Source: Kipferlia bialata
Lineage: Eukaryota; Fornicata
Direction: 5' to 3'
NCBI GenBank assembly: GCA_003568945.1
Contig: BDIP01000029.1
Location: 1 to 25,171, forward strand
DNA length: 25,171 bases
Numbering within the stretch: the first letter of the stretch is position 1; each line of letters begins with the position of its first letter. Both the position numbers and the translations under genes were made by a program. The notes below the pieces were generated by a model. It worked only from the letters and a program-made list of their open reading frames with translations. It made no database searches and was not told the DNA's origin. Positions 12,043 to 20,679 of the stretch are shown piece by piece.

Positions 12043-15000
12043 ATGGCAACAATCACACAGACTCCCACTGATGAGGGTGAGACCCGGTTTTCTTATATAT
12101 ACGACTTTAGATGGACGTCAGTAACCCCAGAGTGGGCTAAGGCCCTTGATACTATGCAGAAGACGGCCACCCGCGTTCTGCAGAAGGGCCCCAAGTTTGA
12201 GGAGTCTCTGCGGAAGATTATAGTGAAAATGCCTCAGCTTGGGTTCCTAGAACCCACCCACGCATACCATAATTCTTATCTGACGCTGAAGAGGGGTGAG
12301 ACTCCCAAGAAGCCCATTATCCGCCCCCAGCCCATGCTGGTCCAGCCAGCTCCTGCTGCCGACGTCCCCATGGGAGAGGGGGAGCAGAAGGGGGAGGGCG
12401 AGGCCCCAGCTGTTGCTGCGAAGCCAGCTGGTATGGTTGAGATGCGTCTGGAGACTGGGTCTTTGGCCGATCTGCAGGTTGGAGGCACAGGCCCTAACGA
12501 GGAGGCGGAGGAGAGAATGGTACGTGCAGTGGTTTACAGGGAGGACAATGGTCCTCTTGTGTCATTTGGTTTCTTTCCTCTTCGTGTTCCTCTTATTATC
12601 ACATTTGTATTCTGATTCTCTTTGTGTGGCGTTCTCAGCATCAACCTAAATATCTATTGTTCACTCTATTTTGCATGTGTGTCCTTACCCAGGCTGCGGA
12701 CGAGGCATGGGTCCTCAAGCACCCCCCTATGACTCCATTGCAGAGGGATATCATCAAGCTGTCTGCCCAGCACACAGCAGTGCAGGGTGGGTGATATTGT
12801 GGATATTATTCTCCATGTCCTGTTTTCGATGAATTGTGTGATTGGGAGAGTCGACTGCTCTGATTCCAGGCCCAGCTTTCTATAACGCCCTTCTTGCCAA
12901 GGAGACACTCTCCCGCGAGTTCGGATTCCTCCAGGTACTACTGCCATGTAAACATATAATTATCGCTCTCTATCTGAGTACGCCTCCCACCCCAGGTTGG
13001 ACACCCTTACTACTCGTACTTCAGGGCCCTGGTTGCTGCCTATGATAACGTGCTGTCCCCATCGCAGTCCGCCTTTAACCAGTACGTGTCCTCACTTCTC
13101 ACTCCCTCCCTCTCTCTCTCTCTCTCTAAATATACTTATACCTGCCTCTTACTGTCAGGTACAACCAGAACATGGACTTTGAGTCCTGGTTCAAGCTGGA
13201 GCACGGGCTGGCCAAGGACAGGTGTGTACTGTTGGGTGTATACACATATATATCCCCCTCACCCCCCCCCCCTCTCATCCTAGGGTGGGCATTGCCCAGG
13301 CCAAGCACAGGCAGGAGGAGGCCGACAAGAGGGCCAAGGAGGAGGGAGAGAGGACGGTCGGAGACGGACACGACTGGCGCCGCTTTGTTGTTGTGCAGAC
13401 CATCATGTTCAAGGACACCGACACCACAGACTCCCTGCCATTCGCCAGGTACACATGTATATATATATATATATTACACACAGTGACACACTGAGCTATG
13501 TCCTCTGATCCCAGGCTTGTCCCTGCCCCTGCCCTGCCCATTGAGAAGGGCCAGTACGCACAGACAGTCCACCAGACAGGTGGGATAATGAAGTATACAC
13601 TATCATATACTCATACACACACACACACATACTCTCACCCCTAGGTGTGTCCCAGGGCATGGAGGCCCCCTCCATCCCAGGTCTACAGGCCAACATGCCA
13701 GTGGCAGTCAAGCCCAGGCTCGCCATCCCAGGTACACACCACACTCCCTCTACCCCCCCTGACCTGTTATGTTCTCACACCCAGTTGCCCCTGTCAACGC
13801 CGATGCCGCCGCCCTCCCCGTTGCCAATGCAGAGATCGCCGCCCCCGCCCCCGCTGCCGACAAGGCTGGCCCCAAGAGGGCCGTGGCAGCCGGTGCCGGT
13901 AGGGTGCAGAGGTGTCCTGTGTGTGGAGAGGACATCCCGATTGCAGACTACAACGAGCATCTCAAGCACGAGCTGCAGCACCCCAAGTACCAGAAGCAGA
14001 GACAGGTATATTATATCAAATAATTACACACACATATATAACAGTATCACCCCCCCCCCCCCTTCCTCTCACCCCAGGCCCAGCTCAAGGGCAAGGCCTC
14101 TCAGTACCAGGTGGTGGAGGCCCCAGGCGCCGATATGGCCGCCCAACTCAAGAGCATGCTGTCCCACAGGCCAGACATTGTGGAGCAGACAGGTGGGGAT
14201 ACTGGGATATATATATATATGTGTGTGTGTGTGTATACTGATGTGTAGGTATGTATGTGCCCATCTTAGACACCTTACTCACTGCCAGAGACTGCCCGCA
14301 AGAACACGGAGGCCAAGGACAAGGCCCTGCTGGAGAGGGTCAAGGCCCAGCCAGCCTGGGACGGAAGGCAGGAGTCCATCAACGAGGTCAGGCAGCAGAG
14401 AGAGTACATGCACGCTAGGGGAGAGCTGCAGCTCCAGGGAGTCCCCCAGAAGCCCCAGTTTGCCGCCGGAGCCCTTGCCGGGCACCAGCAGACCCTCTAC
14501 CAGGGCATGCGCCACACCCTGCCTCCCCAGGTGGCCCCAGGCGGTGCAGTCCCCGGTGCCCCTCCCCTGGCCCAGGCCCCACCCCGCACCATGCCCGTGG
14601 CTGCCCCCGGTCCAGTTCCCTCCCAGCCCCTCCCCGTGTCCGCTGCCCCTGCCCCTGTGTCTAGCATGGGTGACCAGATGGCAGCCATGCAGAGCATGGG
14701 CGTGGTGCCCCAGGTGCCTGCCGCCCCAATGCGTCAGCCCGTGCCAGTGCAACCCGTGCCCACACAGCCCATGATGGGACAGATGGGCCAGATGGGTATG
14801 GGTCAGATGGCCCAGCCCATACCGGCCTCAGCCCAGCCTGCCCCGGCCCGTCAGACCCTGGACGTCATTGCAGCCGGTGGATCCATCACCCTGCACGTGC
14901 AGTACACCGACAAGGCCGGTACCAGCGCTGCGGTTGACGTCACCCTGCCCTCGTCCAAGGTGACCTGGAGGGACGTGTCCTCTGAGATCAGCAAGGCCAC

Positions 15001-15145
15001 AGGTGTCGCACCCCGTATCCAGAAGCTGCTCCTCAAGCTGCCCACTCCCGTGGTGCCCAAGCAGTCCGACACCCTGGAGGCTACCCTCGGCGGCCTCAGT
15101 GCTCTGCCTGTTATCGAGATGGCCATTAAGAAGAGAAGGCGGTAG
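12043..15145 (+). CDS. SF3A1: splicing factor 3A subunit 1 (SF3A1/Prp21), 11 exons
   Basis: SF3A1 is part of the SF3a complex of the U2 snRNP, needed to bind U2 at the branch point. Exons are 12043-12519, 12693-12786, 12870-12934, 12996-13081, 13159-13221, 13284-13448, 13515-13579, 13645-13731, 13785-14005, 14078-14192 and 14289-15145. All join in phase to give 764 residues, close to the human 793. Two SURP modules are visible: residues about 35-86 (KGPKFEESL, FLEPTHAYHNSY) and about 173-232 (FGFLQVGHPYYSYFRAL). These are followed by the conserved DWRRFVVVQT segment, a C-x2-C-x11-H-x2-H knuckle (C411, C414, H426, H429), the conserved WDG near 503, a Pro/Ala/Met-rich linker, and a ubiquitin-like domain at about 670-764 ending in KKRRR. 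The ATG at 12043 is chosen because the family-like sequence begins just after it; 35 in-frame codons upstream look like leader. Confidence 0.95.
13110..13127. repeat. (CT)n tract in SF3A1 intron 4
   Basis: This is a perfect CT dinucleotide repeat on the sense strand, inside the intron at 13082-13158. It probably serves as, or grew from, a polypyrimidine stretch. Confidence 0.9.
13262..13272. repeat. 11-nt poly-C tract in SF3A1 intron 5
   Basis: This homopolymer on the sense strand lies just upstream of the acceptor CTCATCCTAG in the intron at 13222-13283. Confidence 0.9.
14050..14062. repeat. 13-nt poly-C tract in SF3A1 intron 9
   Basis: This sense-strand poly-C lies 15 nt upstream of the acceptor CTCACCCCAG in the intron at 14006-14077. 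Confidence 0.9.
14207..14234. repeat. (AT)7(GT)7 compound microsatellite in SF3A1 intron 10
   Basis: An AT repeat at 14207-14220 is followed directly by a GT repeat at 14221-14234. Both lie inside the intron at 14193-14288. Confidence 0.93.
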
Positions 15146-15453
15146 ATAATAGAATCTGCGTGTACCTGGCTAACTACCAATTATTGATGTCATAGTATAC
15201 TGCTGTAGGAGCCTAAAAGACAGCACTCGGTGACACTCATTCTATTGAATACCTCTTCTTCATATTGGGACAAAACAACGAAGAAGATTCTCGGGCCCCA
15301 TAGCAGACATGATATATATGAATAGGAAGAATAATGAACATCTGGTGGCCTACTCAACCTGAGTCCCTGTCCCAGGCAGATGTTACGGTATCGCCACAAG
15401 TCGGTTGTAAGGGGATAGAGAGCTCGACCTAAACTTGCAAAACACAAAACCAC
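15146..15453. other. convergent intergenic spacer
   Basis: These 308 nt lie between the stop codons of two convergent genes, SF3A1 and the 1565-residue gene, and must contain both 3' ends. An 87-codon minus-strand frame is open here, but it has no recognisable similarity and no support. I see no repeat or RNA gene. Confidence 0.6.
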
Positions 15454-18400
15454 CTATGCTGAGGATTGGGGGCCTATGACTGCAATTGGGACTGTGACGC
15501 CAGGGATGTACACGATGGCACACTGGCATGGGGCAGTGGTGCCTTGGGCGGATGGGTCTCTGGCGTCATACCCATTGAGTGCCTGGAACCGAGACCCATC
15601 ACCAAACTGGCACCACACCACTGTATACCCTTCAACAGTGCACTTCACCTCATCAGATGGGTTGCAGCGGGCGTCATATCTAAGACGCTTCACAGCATCG
15701 TTGCCAAGCACCTGTGCCATTTGACCCTCACCCTCACGGACCTGCCGTAGGATCAGAGGATACACACAGTCGTGTGATACACCCCAGGCAAGGGGACGCC
15801 TCCTGTCGTGGCCCAGGTTGTTCTCAAGAGCACTGCGGATGTTGATGTCACTTGTCACAGTGTCGGGAAGCACCCACTCATGCCGAAGCTTCATCAGGAT
15901 AGCTGCTTGATGCAGGGACTTGGAGCTAGCCAAGCAAACCGGATAGTGTGCGATGGTCGAGTCAAACTGGATGGACTTGAGGTCAGTCCTTCTGACAGTA
16001 TTCCGAGTACCATCCAAACAACCAACCAAACACGCAGAAGGCTTGAGCGAGGGGAAGTGCTTCTGCAGATGATATATGTGATGGCCACGACCGGTGAGAG
16101 CCTGTGACACTAAGAGAGCCTCCCTCATGATGGGTTGCAGTGCTTGAGGGATAGGGCTAGCAGGTGGAGACCCGACCTCCAGAGACTCTAGGATGAAGAC
16201 AGCTGCATCCACACCAAGAGCCGCGGAGTATGGGGAGCTGGAAAGCATGACCTTCAGCTGACTGACAATAGCACTCTCATACGGGAGGTACGCATGTGGG
16301 TCTCTCCTCATGTTGTCCTTGAGATACTTGGTCAGGATCATGAGGGAGACGTGACACAGGGAAACCTGCTCACCACACATATCCTCCCTCGCAGACTCTA
16401 TACACGTGTTGAGGTTAGTGATCACTCTGGCAAACATAACCTGATCGAATGACGCACGCAGAAGGCTGCTCTCAGAATGGCGACGCAAGTCCTTGGCACA
16501 TAGTTGGATAGCAGTCATGAGGGTCGGTGTCATGTGGTTGAGGGTGACCACAGCCTCGAGGAAGGTGTCTAAGACGTCCAGGTAGTAGAACCCCTCCCGC
16601 GGCCCCTCTGTCCTTCCACACAGATCACTCGCAGTAGAGTCACATAAATACCCCTGGGACAGAAAGCGGAGGAACCTCTCATCTGTCATCACATGTCTCA
16701 GACTAGCGTGGCAGGGGTCAATAGCCCTGGTTCTGTCCCCTCCACAGCGCCAGTCCTCAGAGTGGACTACACCCAATATGACAGCAGCGTAGTATGGGTT
16801 CTCGATGCCCAGGGTGCCACAGTCAAGATCCCTGCCAAGAAGGCGAGTAGGGCTATGTCTGCAGATATCAGATCCAGTGAGAGTAGTTAATAGCGTCTCG
16901 TCAAGCTTGACCTCGATGTTGGCACCTAGAATACAGTACCAACATGACTGACAAAGAGCCCTTCTCCCAGCAGCACCAAGCACATCAACAAGCATCTTGG
17001 CACACACCGCTACATCGTCTGTCTTTCCAGACATGGCAGAGTGGATGGAGTCCCATACAGTCACGTTCTCAAGCTCCAAGACATGCCTAAGATCAGGAAA
17101 CATCTCAGGGGCATCGAGGGTCCGATATCCGTGAATGGCTCGGATAGCAAAGGAAAGAGAGCTAGCCTTGTGGTAGGTCGATGTCTGAAAGTACGGCACA
17201 GCCACATGCACAACAGGGCAACGGAACAGGGAGGTCATTCCTGACAAGCGCAACTTGCTCTCCCCTCTCAGCACGAGGGCTATACCCCTGAAGCAGTGCT
17301 TACGTACGAGTCCCTGCGCCGCCGCAACCACCTGGTTTAGGGAGTCTGCGGATACAGTGTCTGCTACCCGAGGATCCATCACGACACCTACCAAGAACAT
17401 CTCCTTCTGGAGGCGACCAACCTCCCTCTCCAGTGTCATATCCCCTAAGCATGACGGGACAAGGCCACTGGGTGTGGAGTCACCAGACTCAGGGGTCACA
17501 GAAGAGAGGACCGCACACACTAAACCTGGGTCCTCCTGACCACCTCGGAGAGAGTTGATGGCATGCTTGGCGTCGATAGAGGTGGGTACAAGCCCACCAG
17601 TAGACATGAGGGTGACCCCACTCCGTTCCAGTGCTACAGACAGGTCTGCCCCATATGTCACAGGCTGACCCCTGGCAAGAAGGGGGCGGCGGGGCTCTAT
17701 CAGTACCCATGGTATGCATCGGCCAGACTCAGTGTCTGACACGACGGTGTGAGGGGATGAAATTGGTGCCGATCCCTCTCCGAAGCCCAGACACACAAAG
17801 CGACACTCCCCAAACACCTGAAAACACTTAGACACAACAGCTCTGAGCTTCTTGGCCTCAAGGGTGTCAGAGGCACTCTCACACCTGAATAGCTGGATGT
17901 GTCTGCAGCCAAATCCAGTGGGTCCAAGCTCAGTCATCCGTATCAATGGAAGGAACGGAAGGTCATGGGGATCTTCCATATCTGCTCCCGGTGCACCAAC
18001 CACGGCGGACACTACAGCCCTGTGGTCAGGAGATGGGCGCTGCAGCGCCAACTCCATGCAATACGCCTTAAATGCACCTGGCTCCGTCCCCACTAACACG
18101 ACGACACGCTTCGAGGGAGCAGCCGGGGCCCATGTCACCATGTTGGTAGACACGGTACGCTGCAGCAGTGAGTTGTCCATACGTTGAATACGATGTGAAC
18201 CGGCACCATCGTCTTGGAGACAGAGGTGGGGACTCTGGTGGAGGGGTACGTCTGTGGGCCTGCATGTGTGGAAGAGCGGCAGACGTGCCTGCTCGCTACC
18301 ATCAGGACGTAGAGCTCTGGTAGTGTCAATTGACACCTGCAAGTATGCACCGGTACCGTCATTGTGGACTGTCATGCGGACAAGCTCGCTGTAGAGGGGG

Positions 18401-20151
18401 GAGTCGATGTTGAGCGCAGGCCTGAGACACAGGTGCTGCTCCCTCTCTATAGATATGTCCATCGCCCCTGGGAGTCGGTCATACACCCCTGCGAAGAAGT
18501 AGGTGACCATAACTGCAAGTAGAGACGGGTGGAGCCTCTCAAGGGAGAGTGGCACAGAGAGGTTCTTGGACCCCTTTCCATGTTCCTCCACACCAATCCC
18601 TATACATGTCTCTCTACCAGTCAGAATGGAGGTGTTGAGAAGCCCACACAGAGTCCCGGGAAGGACGGGCAGAAGGGCCTTGTACACATCAATCAACCAG
18701 GAGGTATCATCCTCAAACTGGATTGGGCCCACTCCCTTGTACTCAAGAAAGGTATCCTCCTGTCTCAGTCGGGAGGCCAGAGAGCTGCCTTTCTCCCCAG
18801 CATGGTGAGCAAAGGACCCAAGGGATCCGTCCAGATCCACCTCACTATACCCTTGGATGGGAGGCAGTGAGGCAGACAAGAAGTCCGCAGCGCAATCCCT
18901 GTTGAAATTGCGATTATGTGTCTTGGTGAAGTCGTAGGGCATCCGTGCTGATACATGCCCTGTCTGGAGCAGGCCCGAGGGGCACACCACAGGGCCTGCC
19001 ACTCTATGTATCCATGGGATGGTGGCATTCTCTGTTCCCTTCCTGTAGCACAGTCTCTTGTGCCTACACACCATTGGGGTGGTGAGAAGTGGCAGGCCAT
19101 GAGGCATACGACGGATACCCACCACGGGACGGTAGTTATCCTCACCGATGTTGTGGTATATCAGAACAATGCGGTGCTCTGGTGAGTTCATATCCTTGTG
19201 AATAGCATTCATAAGGGAATGTACCCCCTTGCCGTTGTGCTCATTGCGTGAAATGGGTGCCGAGGAGTCCCAAATTCCCTTGTCCTCACCCATACCAGAG
19301 AATGGCGCCCCATGGATACTACTCTGCACAACATCCAAGGGACCGGCCCTTGTGGGGAAGAACAGGAATGTTGTGTGACTCCCAGATACCTTGAGAGAGT
19401 GGGCGTGGTTCCAGCATGCCGTGATGAACTCGGGGACGGTCCATGCCCCTGTATCCACGCCGGTCACCAGGGTCTTGGGGTAATCGCTGTCAGGGAGGTC
19501 AAGGAGGCAAGGGAGATCACTGGACACACCAACTTGATAATAGCCCATCTCGTAGGGACTCACGTCTAGGGTGACAGCGCCTAGAGAGCTCTGGTCTGCC
19601 GAGTCGACAACAAACGGCAGTACAAGAGGGAGGATACCTGCTGGAACACAGTCCTGGGAGAGAGGACGGAGGTCAGACAATGAGGGCCAGATGTCACCTT
19701 CCACACTGCCCACAGCAGGGAAGAGACCCACTGTCACTAGGACGACATCACCAGCAGCCAATGCGCCGAGATCATCACGGTGACTCTGATCAGCATCAGG
19801 GGTCAAGACTGGGAAGTGGGAGCGCACAGGGAGTGCTGACAGGTCATACGTGTCATCAACAAGTAGGGACAGGAAACCCATCTCAAGTGACTCTAGAGAG
19901 TGGGGGGGGAGGGCAACACACTTGCCCACGGGAGAATTGCTTTGATTCACCCTGCGCCATTGCACACCATCAAGCGCATATGGTGCCCGCACAATATCCC
20001 GGTAACGCTTGGTCCGAACTTGTACCTGGGAACCAGAAGTCTTGGCCACTGTAACAGAGTCACACACATCCTCATCCTCATACAGAGGCATCTTGAACTG
20101 GTGGCTCCCAGAGAGACCCTGTTTGCGCGAAGCAGACAGCATCTGGTGCAT
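15454..20151 (-). CDS. uncharacterised 1565-residue protein, intronless
   Basis: I do not recognise this protein. It is one uninterrupted frame of 1566 codons ending in TAG. That is striking beside neighbours with an intron every 100-350 nt. There is no clear signal peptide, no obvious membrane segment and no low-complexity stretch; the composition is that of a globular, soluble, multi-domain protein. Residues about 328-346 (IVLIYHNIGEDNYRPVVGI) faintly recall the last strand and loop of OTU-type cysteine proteases, but the catalytic His position would be Asn. I see no matching Cys box, so I assign no activity. Codons look less biased toward C/G endings than in GCN1 or SF3A1, judged by eye. 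I take the first ATG (20151); ATGs at residues 4 and 21 are alternatives, and a 5' intron cannot be excluded. It could be a lineage-specific gene, a retrocopy or a transferred gene. Confidence 0.85.
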   Translation of the reverse strand: MHQMLSASRKQGLSGSHQFKMPLYEDEDVCDSVTVAKTSGSQVQVRTKRYRDIVRAPYALDGVQWRRVNQSNSPVGKCVALPPHSLESLEMGFLSLLVDDTYDLSALPVRSHFPVLTPDADQSHRDDLGALAAGDVVLVTVGLFPAVGSVEGDIWPSLSDLRPLSQDCVPAGILPLVLPFVVDSADQSSLGAVTLDVSPYEMGYYQVGVSSDLPCLLDLPDSDYPKTLVTGVDTGAWTVPEFITACWNHAHSLKVSGSHTTFLFFPTRAGPLDVVQSSIHGAPFSGMGEDKGIWDSSAPISRNEHNGKGVHSLMNAIHKDMNSPEHRIVLIYHNIGEDNYRPVVGIRRMPHGLPLLTTPMVCRHKRLCYRKGTENATIPWIHRVAGPVVCPSGLLQTGHVSARMPYDFTKTHNRNFNRDCAADFLSASLPPIQGYSEVDLDGSLGSFAHHAGEKGSSLASRLRQEDTFLEYKGVGPIQFEDDTSWLIDVYKALLPVLPGTLCGLLNTSILTGRETCIGIGVEEHGKGSKNLSVPLSLERLHPSLLAVMVTYFFAGVYDRLPGAMDISIEREQHLCLRPALNIDSPLYSELVRMTVHNDGTGAYLQVSIDTTRALRPDGSEQARLPLFHTCRPTDVPLHQSPHLCLQDDGAGSHRIQRMDNSLLQRTVSTNMVTWAPAAPSKRVVVLVGTEPGAFKAYCMELALQRPSPDHRAVVSAVVGAPGADMEDPHDLPFLPLIRMTELGPTGFGCRHIQLFRCESASDTLEAKKLRAVVSKCFQVFGECRFVCLGFGEGSAPISSPHTVVSDTESGRCIPWVLIEPRRPLLARGQPVTYGADLSVALERSGVTLMSTGGLVPTSIDAKHAINSLRGGQEDPGLVCAVLSSVTPESGDSTPSGLVPSCLGDMTLEREVGRLQKEMFLVGVVMDPRVADTVSADSLNQVVAAAQGLVRKHCFRGIALVLRGESKLRLSGMTSLFRCPVVHVAVPYFQTSTYHKASSLSFAIRAIHGYRTLDAPEMFPDLRHVLELENVTVWDSIHSAMSGKTDDVAVCAKMLVDVLGAAGRRALCQSCWYCILGANIEVKLDETLLTTLTGSDICRHSPTRLLGRDLDCGTLGIENPYYAAVILGVVHSEDWRCGGDRTRAIDPCHASLRHVMTDERFLRFLSQGYLCDSTASDLCGRTEGPREGFYYLDVLDTFLEAVVTLNHMTPTLMTAIQLCAKDLRRHSESSLLRASFDQVMFARVITNLNTCIESAREDMCGEQVSLCHVSLMILTKYLKDNMRRDPHAYLPYESAIVSQLKVMLSSSPYSAALGVDAAVFILESLEVGSPPASPIPQALQPIMREALLVSQALTGRGHHIYHLQKHFPSLKPSACLVGCLDGTRNTVRRTDLKSIQFDSTIAHYPVCLASSKSLHQAAILMKLRHEWVLPDTVTSDINIRSALENNLGHDRRRPLAWGVSHDCVYPLILRQVREGEGQMAQVLGNDAVKRLRYDARCNPSDEVKCTVEGYTVVWCQFGDGSRFQALNGYDARDPSAQGTTAPCQCAIVYIPGVTVPIAVIGPQSSA

Positions 20152-20679
20152 ACCATATCCTGGCGTAAATCAAGTCCGTCTGCTTACCTATCTTATACAC
20201 GTCAATGAAACAACTCACAAGACACTTGATACTATTAGATCTAGTATCATGTTACCTGTGGGCAGAACGGGCAGCAGTAAATGAAGCACAAGTCCTTGGG
20301 CTTCACTCATTTGTGACCGACGCCTGATAATTAGACTGTTGCACAACCCATAGATCTATGTCAATGTCTAATAAATATACTATGTCAGATGCCATTGATC
20401 GGCCATGCACATCGGAAGACTGAAAGGGAGAATAATGGGTCAGACACTGACCTACAAGACAACCCGTATCGAGGATTTCTAGAGGCGGCATGAGGGTAAA
20501 AAAGGTAGAGCTGAGTCTCAGTCTGATGATCAGACTCTGATCTGAGACCGAGAGGGTGTGTGACAACAAAAACAGGATGACTCTCTGTTTTCCACTAAGT
20601 CAAGGTCACTGCAAGGTTGTAAGTCTCTCTTGAGTGGCCGTACCCCCTGTTTCTAAGGTCTTGGTGGGGTTGAGTTGCC
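20152..20679. promoter_or_regulatory. divergent intergenic region between the 1565-aa and longin-like genes
   Basis: These 528 nt separate two divergent start codons and should hold both promoters. The segment is more AT-rich than the flanking genes. A perfect short inverted repeat lies at 20520-20536 inside a larger imperfect one. Small open frames here have no support. Confidence 0.5.
20520..20536. repeat. perfect inverted repeat with 3-nt centre
   Basis: AGTCTGATGATCAGACT has 7-nt arms around TGA. Related CTGAGTCTCAG-like and CTGATCTGAGAC-like sequence lies on either side, giving a larger imperfect dyad at about 20510-20548. It sits roughly 145 nt upstream of the plus-strand gene's ATG and could be a binding site for a dimeric factor; that is inference. 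Confidence 0.7.

Noticed and set aside
13647-14774. 375-codon Pro/Arg/Ser-rich frame
   Set aside because: It crosses SF3A1 exons and introns in the wrong frame; the spliced SF3A1 reading has clear domains.
15190-15453. 87-codon minus-strand frame after the 1565-residue gene
   Set aside because: There is no recognisable similarity and no start context, and it lies in a convergent 3' spacer.
19115-19170. OTU protease domain in the 1565-residue protein
   Set aside because: Only one strand pattern resembles the family; the expected His is Asn and no D-G-x-C box was found.
20145-20200. Tiny intron (GTAAGC ... TTTACGCCAG) just upstream of the 1565-residue gene's ATG
   Set aside because: It would be under 30 nt, shorter than any other intron here, and nothing upstream supports a coding exon.
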